Below are positions 9,607-19,159 of a stretch of 31,094 nt of DNA, piece by piece; within the stretch, counting starts at the first letter, position 1; each line of letters starts with the position of its first letter. The translations under genes and the position numbers were made by a program. The DNA is from Chara braunii (taxonomy: Eukaryota; Streptophyta; Charophyceae; Charales; Characeae), in contig BFEA01000020.1 in NCBI GenBank assembly GCA_003427395.1, forward strand, positions 1,132,824 through 1,163,917, written 5' to 3'. The notes under the pieces were generated by a model. It had not been told where the DNA came from and ran no database searches. It worked only from the letters and a program-made list of their open reading frames with translations.

Positions 9607-10608
9607 ATGGATTATACAATCAAGCAACTGCAAGCTGCATTAAAGGCAGAAATGAAGAAAAAGGAAGCCTATCAGAGAGAACGGAAAGAGAAAGAGCAGT
9701 AGGCAAGGAAAGTAGAAGAAAAAAAGCAGAAAAATTCAAAAAATACTGTTGGTTCGAAAACTGACTTGGCGTGCATGATGCAGAGTATGATGGCCTACCT
9801 TGCACACCTCGAAACCAAAATCGACAATGTCACCGCATAACTTCAGACGTTGACCAAATTAGTGAAAGGTAAGAAACAAGGTGGTGCAACAAGAGGGAGA
9901 AGAGGAAAATCAAGAACCTCAAGAGAAACTGATGAAGGATGTCATTAAGACCCGTGACCCCAAAGAACTCGAACCTTCCAAAAAGGAACCCTCAAAGAAA
10001 GAAAAAGGAGGGGAGAAGCCGAAAAGGAAAGATAAGCAACATATGGAATCGCCATTTACCTACAATGGAAAGAAGGGAGAACATTTGTTGTTGTGGATTG
10101 CCAAAATTCAGACTTACTCTGGGACCAGTCCCGTGGTTGAAGATAGCCAAGTAGCCTTTCTCCACTTCCTGTCTAGGAGAAATAGCTAAGGAATGAGTCT
10201 TGTTTGAGACCAACGCTGTTGACTTTGAGGACATTGGTGAGTGGGCGAAAACCATGACACTCCGTGAATTTCTCCAGAAAATTAAGGAGAGATTCTTGGA
10301 GGAGACCACAACCGACAAGACCTTTGATGAGTTCACCACCATTGGACAGAAACATTGCTCTAGCGTCGAGACCCCGTCACTTAAAGTGGACTGTCTATTG
10401 CAGGTACCCGGACTGAACCTATTGGACAACCATGTACTGTATATCTACTCTCGCGCATTGCCAGAACCCATCCGCGGATAGCTTGGGGCAGAAGCTAAAT
10501 CTCGAAAATATAATTATCCGTCATTTGGGGACCTCGCTTTCTAGAGGGAGTAGATGACCGCACATGTAAAAGGAACGTATGTGGGCGTTGTAAAGGGTAG
10601 GCAATCAA
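9607..10608 (+). pseudogene. gag: gag, capsid region (element D)
   Basis: A frameshifted plus-strand gag. The N-terminal part, from ATG 9607, is rich in Lys and Glu and predicts coiled coil. The capsid region starts at about 10030 with FTYNGKKGEHLLLWIAKIQ. It continues after a frame change near 10150 with FETNAVDFEDIGEWAKTM and LREFLQKIKERFLEE, then a leucine-rich end near LPEPIRG (about 10470). This arrangement of an F-G start, an early Trp and a later W-A-K-T/L-x-x-F block parallels the gag of the LTR-A element at 13560-14633. Gag forms the particle that packages element RNA. In-frame stops at several places make it non-functional. Confidence 0.78.
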
Positions 10609-11359
10609 GTGGGTTTGGGAACAGGAAACAAGTTGTGGAAGCAGAAACTACAGGATCACACTTTTGTCGTTTTCAATGATGAAACCATGGAAAAATGCCC
10701 CCTCGAAAAAAACGAGGGTGAAACCAGTGTTGACAGTGAGTTAGGGAAGGGTGACGTCACCGTCATGATGGCCAACAAGGGAGGCACCATGAATGGAGGA
10801 TTTAAGAAGAAGAGGTCACTCTACTTTCCCAAGCATCCTCGCATGTGGGAGAAGTTGGGCCTTTCCCAAGAGAAATAGCAGAATAGAATCGGGAGTGCCT
10901 GAAATGCGGCACTGAGGGACAAATGATTGCGTTGTGTCCTTTGATCCGGAACCCAAAAGGGAGCAGCCGGTAAGAGTAGCATCAACTCCTACTGAGCTGG
11001 AAGGTTTGGATAGAGGTAAGGCGTCACAAATCCATTTCAACCCTCCAGCTCGCATGACAAAGGATGACTCTTCTTCGGCCCATCACCCAGACCACCCTGA
11101 AAAAGTTTTGTATTATGTCTCACTTGGTGATTCCCTTGATGAACTTGGTTGTGAATTGATTGCCTTGCCAAGTTCATGGGCTAAGAAAGCAAGGAGTGAG
11201 GGTGAACTAATGATTGCAGACATTGAGATTGCGTTAACACGAGTTAGTGCTTTATTGGATCCTACATCTATGCGGTCCTACATCTCCGAGAAGGTAATTT
11301 GGAAGTTGCACGTAGGGAAGAGAGTGTTGGACGTACGGAGATCTATCACGTTTATGTAA
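10609..11359 (+). pseudogene. Nucleocapsid knuckle and protease remnant (element D)
   Basis: A plus-strand CCHC-type knuckle is visible near 10894-10936 as CLKCGTEGQMIALC. The His expected after the four-residue spacer is Gln, so the zinc site is broken. Downstream, from 10934, an open frame of 141 codons leads to LLDPTSMRSYIS near residue 110, where an aspartic protease would have D-T/S-G. The DTG-type triad is replaced by D-P-T. The frame ends at 11359, and the family's LLGMDW-type motif reappears in another frame as LILGMDWHEEA near 11470. The parts match the gag-PR junction of Ty3/Gypsy elements, but neither knuckle nor protease can be active. Confidence 0.7.
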
Positions 11360-11459
11360 GTCGATCAAAGTATCATTACTGTCTTTCAGTCTGTCGACTG
11401 CGTTAAGTGTTATTTTCAAACAAAGGAAGGTAAGCACATATTGCACGAGGTAGGAAAAA

Positions 11460-11994
11460 TCTACCTTTTGATTTGATTCTGGGTATGGATTGGCACGAGG
11501 AAGCCGACCCAGAAATCAAGTTCAAAGATTAGATTGTCAAACTAAAAGATGAAAAATCTGAATTGAAATCAATTAAGTTGTCACAAGTCTGGTTTTGACT
11601 CATCATTGTTGTTTTGTTGTATAAGTCTTCCTGCTTTCCAAAGCATGGTCACAAAAAAGAAGTTGGTATCGGACGTAATGATGGTACTCGTCAAGAATGT
11701 GGGTGAACGCAGGGCCTCTACCGCGCATCGACGACCCTCTGGATAGGGTGCAGGGATGTAAGTACTTTACTAAGATAGACTTAAAATTCGGCTACCATCC
11801 AATTGCCATCAGACCAGAGGACCAACACAAAACTGCATTTTAGACCAGGTACGGTCTGTACGAGTTTGTGGCGATGCCCTTTGGCCTTCGCAATGGGTCG
11901 GGTACATTCCAGCACGCCATGAATAGGATATTCCATGACTACTTAGATAAGTTCATCGTCATGTATCTCGACGACATACTTATCTTTAGTAGAA
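11460..11994 (+). pseudogene. Reverse transcriptase fragment (element D)
   Basis: Plus-strand RT motifs are present: PRIDDPLD (about 11715), [45 protein letters not shown] and the catalytic YLDDILIFS (YLDD at 11964-11975, intact). An in-frame TAG at about 11840 breaks it. The finger-domain region before 11700 is missing or scrambled. RT ends abruptly one codon after the catalytic box; from about 11995 the sequence belongs to the RT of the opposite-facing LTR-A element. No RNase H follows. Confidence 0.85.
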
Positions 11995-12411
11995 CTGGAT
12001 TGGTGAGCTGAAGGGGGAGGTGCTCAGCCGTATCCAACCCTTCTCTATGAGCTCTTTCAGTTGTCGCCTAAGTTTGTCTAACTCGGTCGGTGCCATCCTA
12101 TACATCCTTCCTTTGGGTATCTTGCTCCCTGAAAGTATCTCTATGGGATGGACAACCTTCCTTTCTACAACTCCTGAAGGCTCCTCAAACAAATCAGGGT
12201 ACTTTGCGACGACATTTTCTACCTCTAGGGGTGTTTTAACGACCTCCTCTTTCTCAAAGACAAAAACCAAGTACATACCCTCTTCTTGGTTTTGTTTATA
12301 ATAATTATAAAATATTGTTGCACACATACACCCGTAAGTGTCTATCAGACTGCTAGCTTTGCACTTTGCGAGTTTGACTGTCCTCCCTTCCGATAGTACA
12401 TGCTTAAGCAC
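11986..12411 (-). pseudogene. RT N-terminal fragment (LTR-A element)
   Basis: Open for 141 codons on the minus strand. After a linker it shows the PR-RT connection motif (KYPDLFEEPSG, about residue 89) and HPIEILSGSKIPKGRMYRMAP. The RT finger start follows: ELDKLRRQLKELIEKGWIR and [12 protein letters not shown], which corresponds to STSPFGAPVLFV in relatives. It ends there, before the KIDL and YLDD boxes, because of the junction with element D. It directly follows the protease at 12421-12942 with one stop between. Confidence 0.85.
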
Positions 12412-12420
12412 CTTTCGATC

Positions 12421-12942
12421 CTAGTCAAACTGGGGCTTTGCAACCTCGAGGTAGTACATACCTAACAACATGTCAAAAGGCAAGTCGTCGCTAACTATGA
12501 ATGAAATCTTATGATTAAGTTCCCCACCTCCATAATACAAGGTGCAGACTACATCCTTGACGTAGTCATCAACAACCATGCGCTCTTTGTTGGCTAGAGT
12601 AGAGGCTACTGATCTACCCAAGCGCTGCACCCGGTCCTCTAGGCGCAGTCTCTCAACGTAGTCACGACTTATGAAGTTTCGCGTGAAGCCAATGTCTACG
12701 AAGGCACCACATTTGATGCCACCTACACCGACTTCCACAACGAAGTGCTCCTCTCTAGGACCTCTACTTAGTGCCACCCAAGACTCACGAGGGTCCCTTG
12801 CCGACCACTCACTTTGTAAGCCCTCTAAGGCTTCAGACACATCTAACAAACATAGTATCGTTAGGCCAGGATGCGTCTGCGGGGTGACTAAAGAGTCAAT
12901 AGCTTCGGCCAACTCTTGAAGTGGGGAGGGTACATCGCCCAC
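12421..12942 (-). pseudogene. Aspartic protease region (LTR-A element)
   Basis: Open for 173 codons on the minus strand. A retropepsin-like fold is indicated by AFVDIGFTRNFIS at about residues 81-93, a hydrophobic beta region, and a late FDMLLGMYYLE motif matching the LLGMDWL-type signature. The catalytic triad is D-I-G instead of D-T/S-G, and the following Ala is Phe. Both could result from single or few base changes, and the enzyme would be impaired. The family role is to cleave the gag-pol polyprotein. The N-terminal 60 residues are linker from nucleocapsid. Confidence 0.8.
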
Positions 12943-12949
12943 TTCATCA

Positions 12950-13260
12950 GGAGCAGAAGCAGCTACAGCTTCTACTGGCCCGATGTGTTTCCCGAATTGG
13001 AACTCGTAGAAGCTCCACTATGGGAAGAAAAATTCCCAAAACCACCTTTGGGCCGAATTGGAACTCGTAGAAGCTCCACTATGGGAAGAAAAATTCTCAA
13101 AACCACCTTTGGGAGGTATCCTCTGCGATACCTTCACGTTCTTGCATCTAAACTGCTGATGGCCGTACTCGCCGCAGTTGATGCAAGCTCCTCGCCAATA
13201 GCGGACTCGCCACACATCGTGTTCCAGACCCGCCTTCACCCAAGCTGGTACCTTGTTTGA
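12950..13260 (-). pseudogene. Nucleocapsid zinc knuckle (LTR-A element)
   Basis: The minus strand encodes CINCGEYGHQQFRC near 13150-13190, an intact C-x2-C-x4-H-x4-C knuckle that binds element RNA in this family. Downstream the frame is disturbed by a 61-bp tandem duplication (12992-13113). Because 61 is not a multiple of three, it shifts the reading frame toward protease. The knuckle follows the gag fragment at 13276-13599. Confidence 0.82.
12992..13113. repeat. 61-bp tandem duplication in gag
   Basis: Units at 12992-13052 and 13053-13113 both start CCGAATTGGAACTCG and end CCACCTTTGGG. They differ at about one base (TTCCCAAA versus TTCTCAAA). The near identity implies that the duplication is younger than most of the element's decay. 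Confidence 0.95.
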
Positions 13261-13275
13261 GTTCTGGGTTTGCCC

Positions 13276-14904
13276 CTAACTCTTTTGTTGACCGTCCTTG
13301 CCGCGACCGCCAACCGTAACCTGTACAAGAGAGGCGTGGTTGCTACCCTCAGCACTATCCTTGTCCTCAAACTCTGTTTCGTCCACTAAGTCAGAATAAT
13401 CATCGATCTTAGTTTGGTTCCCTTCGGAATCAACCATCATCAATCGATTACCTTTCTTTTTCCACTCTTGTGGACTCTTCTTCTTCCTCCCATCTGTAGA
13501 GGGTTGTTGGGCTCCTCCTAGCCTAGCCTTTAAGTCTAGGGCCTTGTTGCTGAAGGAGCCTAGAGTACGATATTCAATGCTGGCCTCATTGACCAGCAAG
13601 TTCTTAACGTCTGTGTGAAATACATGATGATGAGGACTTGCGGATCATAGCGCACGCTGGGGACGACAATGAGCCGCTCCACGACAGAGGTAAGCTTACA
13701 AGTGAACTTGTACTTCTTAGTATCAAGCCGGGTCAACGCGTAAGTGGCCTGTTGGGCCTGCTGCTGGTTGTGCCATCGCGTTTCTATCAATTCCATAAAG
13801 CTCTCTAAAGTATGGGTCTTAGCCCAATCGTTCATGCGCCTGCCTAACCCTTTCGAGGCTACTAAACCATCTAGCCATCACGTTGCCGAACCCTCAAGAT
13901 ACAAGGTGGCAGTGATCACCTCTTCCTCTAACAGCGTCCTCTTCGCCCTGACCCAGACTGGGGCCGTTCTCAACTAAGTGTCAAGAGCCTCATCCTTCTT
14001 ATCACCTGAGAAGGTTGAGGGTGGTTTCAAAGGAGTCTTGGGATACCAAGGCTGCTGTTGTCCCACTGGTGGGACCGGCTGTTGTGTAGCACCAGCCGCT
14101 GGACCAGAAGATGAAGAAGCAACAACTTGTGCTGTTGCTGCTGAAGTACCGCTTGGTGAACTACTAAATTGAGACATAGTGGGACTTGTAACCACCGACG
14201 AGGAAACCGGTGATGGGAAAACTGGAGGTCGGAAACTAGGCCCACACGTTGGAGATGGGAAATCCCTTCCCATTCCCTGCATGATGCTCAGTATTTGGTC
14301 AAGAGTATCCTGGATAGCATCCTGTTTGCTGTCCATGTATGCATGCATGGACAGGAAACCTGCCTTGAGAATCTTCGTGTTATTATCAATTACAACGTCA
14401 TCTAACGTTTCTACAACAACTTTGGTTGCCCGCCTATTCTCTAGTCTAGCTTTCCTAGTTCTAATCTTTGTTTCTCTTTCAGTAGCTTCTCTAAGTTCCT
14501 TCTCTAACCTTAAGCGGCAACTCCACTTGCTAGAGTTCAATGGCCTCGCTAGTACAAGGAGGTGGCGAGCTGTACTGCAAGCCCGCCATCTAACAAGAAG
14601 AACTGCTTGTTCCCACTGAGTTGGATGTGGCATTTGAACTGGTCACCATGCTTATGCTCCGCTGACTGGAGGAAGCAGCGGAAGTAGCCATAGCTGCTGC
14701 AGTGGTTGTTGCCGCTCCTAGCAATTGCTCGGCTGCTGCTGCCGCTTCTCTAGCCCTCTGCAAACGTTCAACTACTACTTCCCGTCGTATAACCCTCTCT
14801 TCCTCAGGTGGTAAAGCTTGGTGCACGATTGGAATCCTAATGGACTCTTGATGTGTCACCCTTCTTCCTACAGATCTACCCTCACCACTGCCTGGTCCAC
14901 TCAT
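13276..14904 (-). pseudogene. gag: gag (LTR-A element)
   Basis: The minus-strand gag is spread over several frames. It starts at ATG 14904 (MSGPGSGEGRSVGRR), continues with a charged coil and an Ala/Ser/Thr-rich stretch, then in another frame a basic coil (LEKELREATERETKIRTRKAR, split here by composition only) and a Pro/Ser/Gln-rich linker. The capsid begins at about 14010 with PPSTFSGDKKDEALDTW. It continues near 13835 with NDWAKTHTLESFMELIETRW and ends near 13560. The 13276-13599 piece is a Lys-rich linker to the knuckle. The layout is standard for Ty3/Gypsy gag; at least three frame changes disable it. Confidence 0.8.
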
Positions 14905-16125
14905 CAGCTAGGCAGACACTGTCTGCACTAGTGCCCTCACTGGAGCCTACCACAACATGTGTCTGACCAAGTTGAAAAATAGATAAAAATAAAATAATAT
15001 TTGGCAAGTCACCTGGGCTACTGTTCAAGCGGTTTCACCAACAACAACACCAACTGTGCACATGATCTATTCCTACTCTGATTAGTTTCACTCACAACAA
15101 CTTTGATCAGAACTGGCTATGGTAGAACACTAAGTACTAATTTAGGTTGTCTGTTAGGTGTTAGCAGTCTGTCCACTAACTAATAAAAAATAAAAATAAA
15201 TCATGTGAGCAGATGTATGCACAATGGGTATGCTTGTGATTAACAGGTGAGCATCAATTGGTACCTCCCTTCCCCCGTATCCAACGTACCTGCCCTCATC
15301 ATCAAGCAATGGTGTCTAAGATGTGCATTAATGGCCCACCCCTGTGCCAAGGAACTCACTTATGACCAGTACTGCCCTTTCTTTATCCTCGCGTGCAACG
15401 AGCCTTACGTCTGACTGATCTGGCTGATCAAGAGGCAGTTTAAGGACAACCCCCAAGGTCCTTAGGAATTATTTAACGTTGCAGACAGGACGACGATCAC
15501 AACCAGTGAACAGTTCAGAACCCCGCCGTAAATGTTAATAGACGGTCTGGTAAGTGTCTGCATAGGACTGGTCAATCCACGATCCCTCTATCAACGCAGA
15601 AAAGAGCCTTAAAGGACAAAGCAGCATGGCCTGCGTGTACTAAGCCCATAGGTTGGCATGGTGACCGTGACGCGTGCTTCGACCAGGGCCCTTTAGAGGC
15701 ACCGCCCTCTCCTGCCAAATGCACCATTGGGAAGAATGTCGTCTCTCAAGGTAGAGCGCTCACGACTCCTTTGTCAAAAGAGGACACTCAAGGTTGGACT
15801 CACTTCCTCACGGTAAGAAGGGATTGAGAGGGAAGATAAGGTAAGGAACAACGTACCTGGAGATAGCTGTCCCCAACCACAAATTTCTCACCAATTGACA
15901 CGCGGTTAATGGAAGGCCCAAAATTCAGGGTTTTTCTCCGCATCACTACAAGCAATGTCGTCGAAACTTTTGCAAACAAACTATGCAGGCTCATAATACA
16001 AACATAAAAAAAACAAACAGATGTCGCATAATTAAGCCAGCGCCAATGTATCCTTACTGCACAGAAGCATCGTCAGCGCACCAAGTAACAATGTCGCCAG
16101 CGGCAGATGAGACGATCTCGAACCA
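14905..16125 (-). other. Leader of the LTR-A element
   Basis: About 1.2 kb lie between gag and PBS. I see no gene, tRNA or strong repeat. A few A-rich patches occur (about 14975-15000, 15183-15200, 16005-16017). Long leaders also occur in the other elements of this window. Confidence 0.6.
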
Positions 16126-16137
16126 GTTCCGATACCA
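16126..16137 (-). other. Primer-binding site (LTR-A element)
   Basis: The minus strand reads TGGTATCGGAAC, 10 of 12 matches to the initiator-Met type site. It lies immediately next to the LTR end, with the same spacing as in the LTR-E elements. Confidence 0.75.
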
Positions 16138-16138
16138 A

Positions 16139-17260
16139 ATATCAAGGAATATGAGCGAGAGCGATATCCAGAAAACCAAGTTGCAAAATCACGCAGAAGT
16201 CCAAATAGTCATGTGACAAGCAGAGAGCTAAAATGCATCAAGATTCCATCCGAATAAGAGCGATACAATGAACTCGTGAGCCAATGTCCAAGCCCTCAGG
16301 CCACACCAACGCAGTATTCAATGTTGCTCCTACGTTCTGGCGCCCAGCGCCCAGCCTACTCTACGCGTCCTACCTATCCTATCTACATTAATGCAACAGG
16401 CTCACTTCAACTTTGAAGACCAATGTACACGTCAACACCAATGCCGACCTCCCACATACACCAGGTACGTACTCTCGACTCCCCTCATCACCCCTTGACC
16501 ACCCACACCTGCGCCTCCTTCATGAAGACCACTGTCGCCTCCACCGGCCTGCGCCCTTGCAGCCCAGCTATGGCCACTTGGCGCCCCGCTGCCCTGCAGC
16601 GCTCCACACCACTCAGCGCCCGCACGCGCCCCAGCCAGCGTCAGCGCATGCAGACACTTATGGCCTATCGCAGCAGCATGTCCGCAATGCCTGCCCAGGC
16701 CAGAATATCGAACACTGGCCGGCCTCCTCCCTATATGGGAGTCACAGCTGCTGCTGCAGTGTCTGGGCCTGGCCGTGGAAGTTTCCAGTAGCTTCCGGTC
16801 GGGCCCCAGTGTCTGCGCCCAGGCCCATCTCTACAGTTGAGGCCCTGGGCCCTTTGCAGTTGGGCACACCCACGATTTTCCAGGCCCTGAATATTTGCTG
16901 TGTATGCATTGGCCCGCGGAGCAGATGTGACGGCAATGCTGCATTCTCATTGGCCCGTGGCCACTTCGTGATGTGCCGGTGTCACACTGCGTGTGCCCAG
17001 GGCGCAACCACCCGCGTCCTGGGCTCAACTGCCTGGGCCAGCTGCTTCTTCTGGAAGAGCCCAGGGTGAGGCCCAGGTTGCACTTAAACCAACTGGCGTG
17101 CAGCAACTGTCTGAGACCCTCATTGGAAAATGTTGAGATAAGGACCTCTCATGGATATTCAGGCCCGACTTCACTTAGGGCGGGCACGAGGCTTGCCGGG
17201 GGCCACAGTCCAGAACATATGCAGGTTGTCTAGGGTCACCTGAGGACACATTCCTCACCA
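16139..17260 (-). repeat. 5' LTR-A, copy 2
   Basis: This is homologous to 236-1330 and, inverted, to 24345-25461. On the minus strand it starts TGGTGAGGAATG at 17260 and ends CCTTGATA at 16139, where copy 3 has CCTTGCA, so the terminal CA has decayed. A CCATATAGG-like site near 16733 is kept in all three copies and may be a TATA-like core. The copy carries no open frame worth calling. Confidence 0.85.
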
Positions 17261-17641
17261 TATCAAGAAATGCTTGATAATGTGGGGCCAGATCCATTTG
17301 GACCTTCCTATGTGCTTGTTGTACCCCCCCATATCAGAACCCATCCGGTGTTCCATGCCTCAAAACTGCTGTCTTTCACCCCTGTTGATGCATTTCCTGA
17401 AAGGCCACCGCAGTTTGAACCTCCCATCCCTAAAAAGGGATATGAAGTTGAGAGCATAGAGGATCAGTGGGGCATGGGCCCCAACTGTGAATACCTTGTG
17501 AAGTTCTTGTTCCAACCTCGCACAGAGGACCGCTGGTTCACAAGGAAAGAGCTTCTCAAGTCTGCAAATTCAGTCATGCAGTTCTACGAGGCTGAACAGA
17601 AACGGCAATTGCTCAGACGGTCTCCTCATGGACACTCCTAG
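17261..17641 (+). pseudogene. Integrase C-terminal tail (LTR-B element)
   Basis: Open from 17270 for 123 codons on the plus strand. It contains GPSYVLVVPPHIRTHPVFHASKL (split reading: GPSYVLVV then HPVFHASKL, residues 10-33) and then a chromodomain-like end: YEVESIEDQWG (about 59), CEYLVKFLF (about 73) and WFTRKELLKSA (about 88). It is closely related to 30010-30336. The rest of the element upstream is replaced by LTR-A copy 2. A PPT and LTR-B follow it, so this is the natural 3' end of an LTR-B element's pol. The frame is clean here, but the gene is truncated. Confidence 0.85.
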
Positions 17642-17661
17642 CTCGGGGTCCTCGCTCCCCT

Positions 17662-17673
17662 GGAGGGTAGGAA
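17662..17673 (+). other. Polypurine tract (LTR-B copy 1)
   Basis: GGAGGGTAGGAA lies between the pol stop at 17641 and the TGCCATGC start of LTR-B. Position and composition fit a plus-strand primer site. Confidence 0.6.
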
Positions 17674-18756
17674 TGCCATGCATTGCAGTTTTGCCAAGCG
17701 GGCTGTACACTAGTTAGGGTGTTTTTCATAATTTTGAGTCGTCTAGGTCTTCATCCCGGGACCTGTCACTTGCTGGGACTCCTCTTTTGTCATGCCTTAG
17801 ACCATTAGGCCAGGTTGTTTTGTCGTTTTCTGCTTTGTAGCAACTCAGTAGGCCCATAGGCTCTCTTTTGCCTTGCAGTAGACTCGGTCCCCCTCTAGTC
17901 TATGTTTCTGTTTAGATGCATATAGGCAGAGAAACCGTAAACACTCAGATAAGTCCGTAGGCAGTTGCTGTGTGCTAGGTACAGGGTGTCGGGTAGAAGT
18001 AGGGAGGGGCCGGCTTTTTACGAGTTCGTTTCACATCTCGTCTGGAGTCGATGTCGGCGAACGGCTGCGTTAATTTTGGTGGCGCTATTCTGCAGCGCAT
18101 AGCAGCTGTTCCTCGTGGTAGATGGGCAGCCATAGCTGGGGCTTGCCCGTCTCTTCGACAGGAGCGCAGGAGATTGTTTCCTCCTGGCGCTGAGTGACCT
18201 CGTCCATCGCAGAGCTGTTTGGGGGTTTGGAGACAGCCGCTACTTCATCAAGTGGCTCATGGTTATTGGCTGCGGCCATACCAAGGCAGCCATCATATTC
18301 TTCATCAAAGTCCATCTTCTTCTTCATGGTGGTTCATGGTGCTGCTGATTACGTATCTGGCCCTTGCCAGATCAGCGCCTGTGGCTGACTGCCACTAGAG
18401 GATTGGGCGCTGCTGACGTGTGCCCCAGACCTGCGCTCGTGAGTTGCTGGAAGGGAGAGGAAGTTTGCTGATAGTTTGTTGAAGTTTGTGTTGGTGTTGA
18501 TCGAATGGGGAAAGCAATTCATGGCTGAGATTCTTCAGGGGTGTACTTGATTGAGAGGCAGGAGAGCAGGGGGATTATAAATAAATTGATTGAAAACATT
18601 TTCTCTCAATTTTTGTATCTGGTTTCTGCTTCCACTGTGCAATATCTCTCCATGGCTGTGGTGTGAATCTTCTCTCCCCAGTCTGCCTGTCATCGCAGAT
18701 GTGTATGGGAACATTTCAGTGCGGATTTGGATTGTGAATCAATCGAGCACATAACA
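17674..18756 (+). repeat. 3' LTR-B, copy 1 (full length)
   Basis: This is 1083 bp, from TGCCATGCATTGCAG to GAGCACATAACA. It is shared with 21822-22750 (left part) and 30345-31023 (right part), and is the only full-length copy here. A candidate TATA box, TATAAATAA, sits at 18576-18584, about 170 bp before the LTR end; copy 3 has TAATAAATAA there. An antisense open frame at 18085-18327 is described separately. There is also a TGACGTGT site at 18414. Confidence 0.85.
18085..18327 (-). CDS. Antisense ORF in LTR-B copy 1, unknown
   Basis: An 80-codon frame on the minus strand, starting MKKKMDFDEEYDG. It matches, position by position, the frames at 22385-22603 and 30356-30589. Shared residues include MAA, PLDE-AA, KPP, QRQ, TG-QLW and a final acidic AE end. 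Between two common landmarks this copy is 183 bp long and copy 3 is 174 bp, a difference of nine bases that keeps the frame. I do not recognise the protein, and see no membrane segment, signal peptide or known domain. It could be a captured host exon, an antisense LTR product, or a chance open frame. Confidence 0.3.
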   Translation of the reverse strand: MKKKMDFDEEYDGCLGMAAANNHEPLDEVAAVSKPPNSSAMDEVTQRQEETISCAPVEETGKPQLWLPIYHEEQLLCAAE

Positions 18757-19159
18757 ACTAGACCCCAATGGCCATTGACGCCAGGCAAAAGAAAAGTAAA
18801 GAAAATGCACCTATGCTGGTTGAATTATTTTTCGCTTCGGGGAGAAGCGGCTCAGAGGTACTGGTGGTTCAACCACGTTCATTAAATCACAGCTCTGTAC
18901 ACACCTAGAGGGTCTTTCCCCTTTCTGTAAGCTCATAAAGATGGTTGTTTGCAAAAACAGAGACAAGTCATTTGTGCACCATTCCAGTTTATTTCTATCT
19001 TTCATTACCTGATGCAAAATTGCAAATGCCATGCATTGATCCCTCAGGTACCTGGTTCTGTACCATGAAGTGACAATAATCAACCTGCTTGAGGTTAGTT
19101 AATACAGCCTTCTGATGCTCCTCTGCATGGAGACAAATACAGTCATACTGCAACCAGCA
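18757..19159. other. Unassigned, non-repetitive sequence
   Basis: This segment between LTR-B copy 1 and the pyrimidine tract matches nothing else in the window. On the minus strand, 18811-19083 is open for 90 codons, and a CAG/GTAATG splice-donor-like word occurs near 19009. I recognise no domain, so an exon of a host gene is possible but unsupported. Confidence 0.4.

Larger units (their letters stand above)
7000..11994 (+). mobile_element. Element D: decayed Ty3/Gypsy retrotransposon
   Basis: The left boundary is approximate. The plus strand carries the end of a 5' LTR (TTCATTACA to 8042), a perfect 12-nt PBS (8046-8057), a long leader, and decayed gag, protease and RT in that order. It stops at about 11994, within RT just after the catalytic box, where sequence of the opposite-facing LTR-A element takes over. 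RNase H, integrase and the 3' LTR are missing. Multiple stops and frameshifts indicate an old copy. Confidence 0.8.
11986..17260 (-). mobile_element. LTR-A Ty3/Gypsy element, 5' half
   Basis: On the minus strand this holds a 5' LTR (16139-17260), PBS (16126-16137), leader, gag, nucleocapsid knuckle, protease and the first part of RT, truncated near 11986. The rest of pol and the 3' LTR are absent. The truncation abuts the equally truncated RT of element D, so two RT fragments meet tail to tail. Frameshifts in gag and a changed protease triad show it is inactive. Confidence 0.87.
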
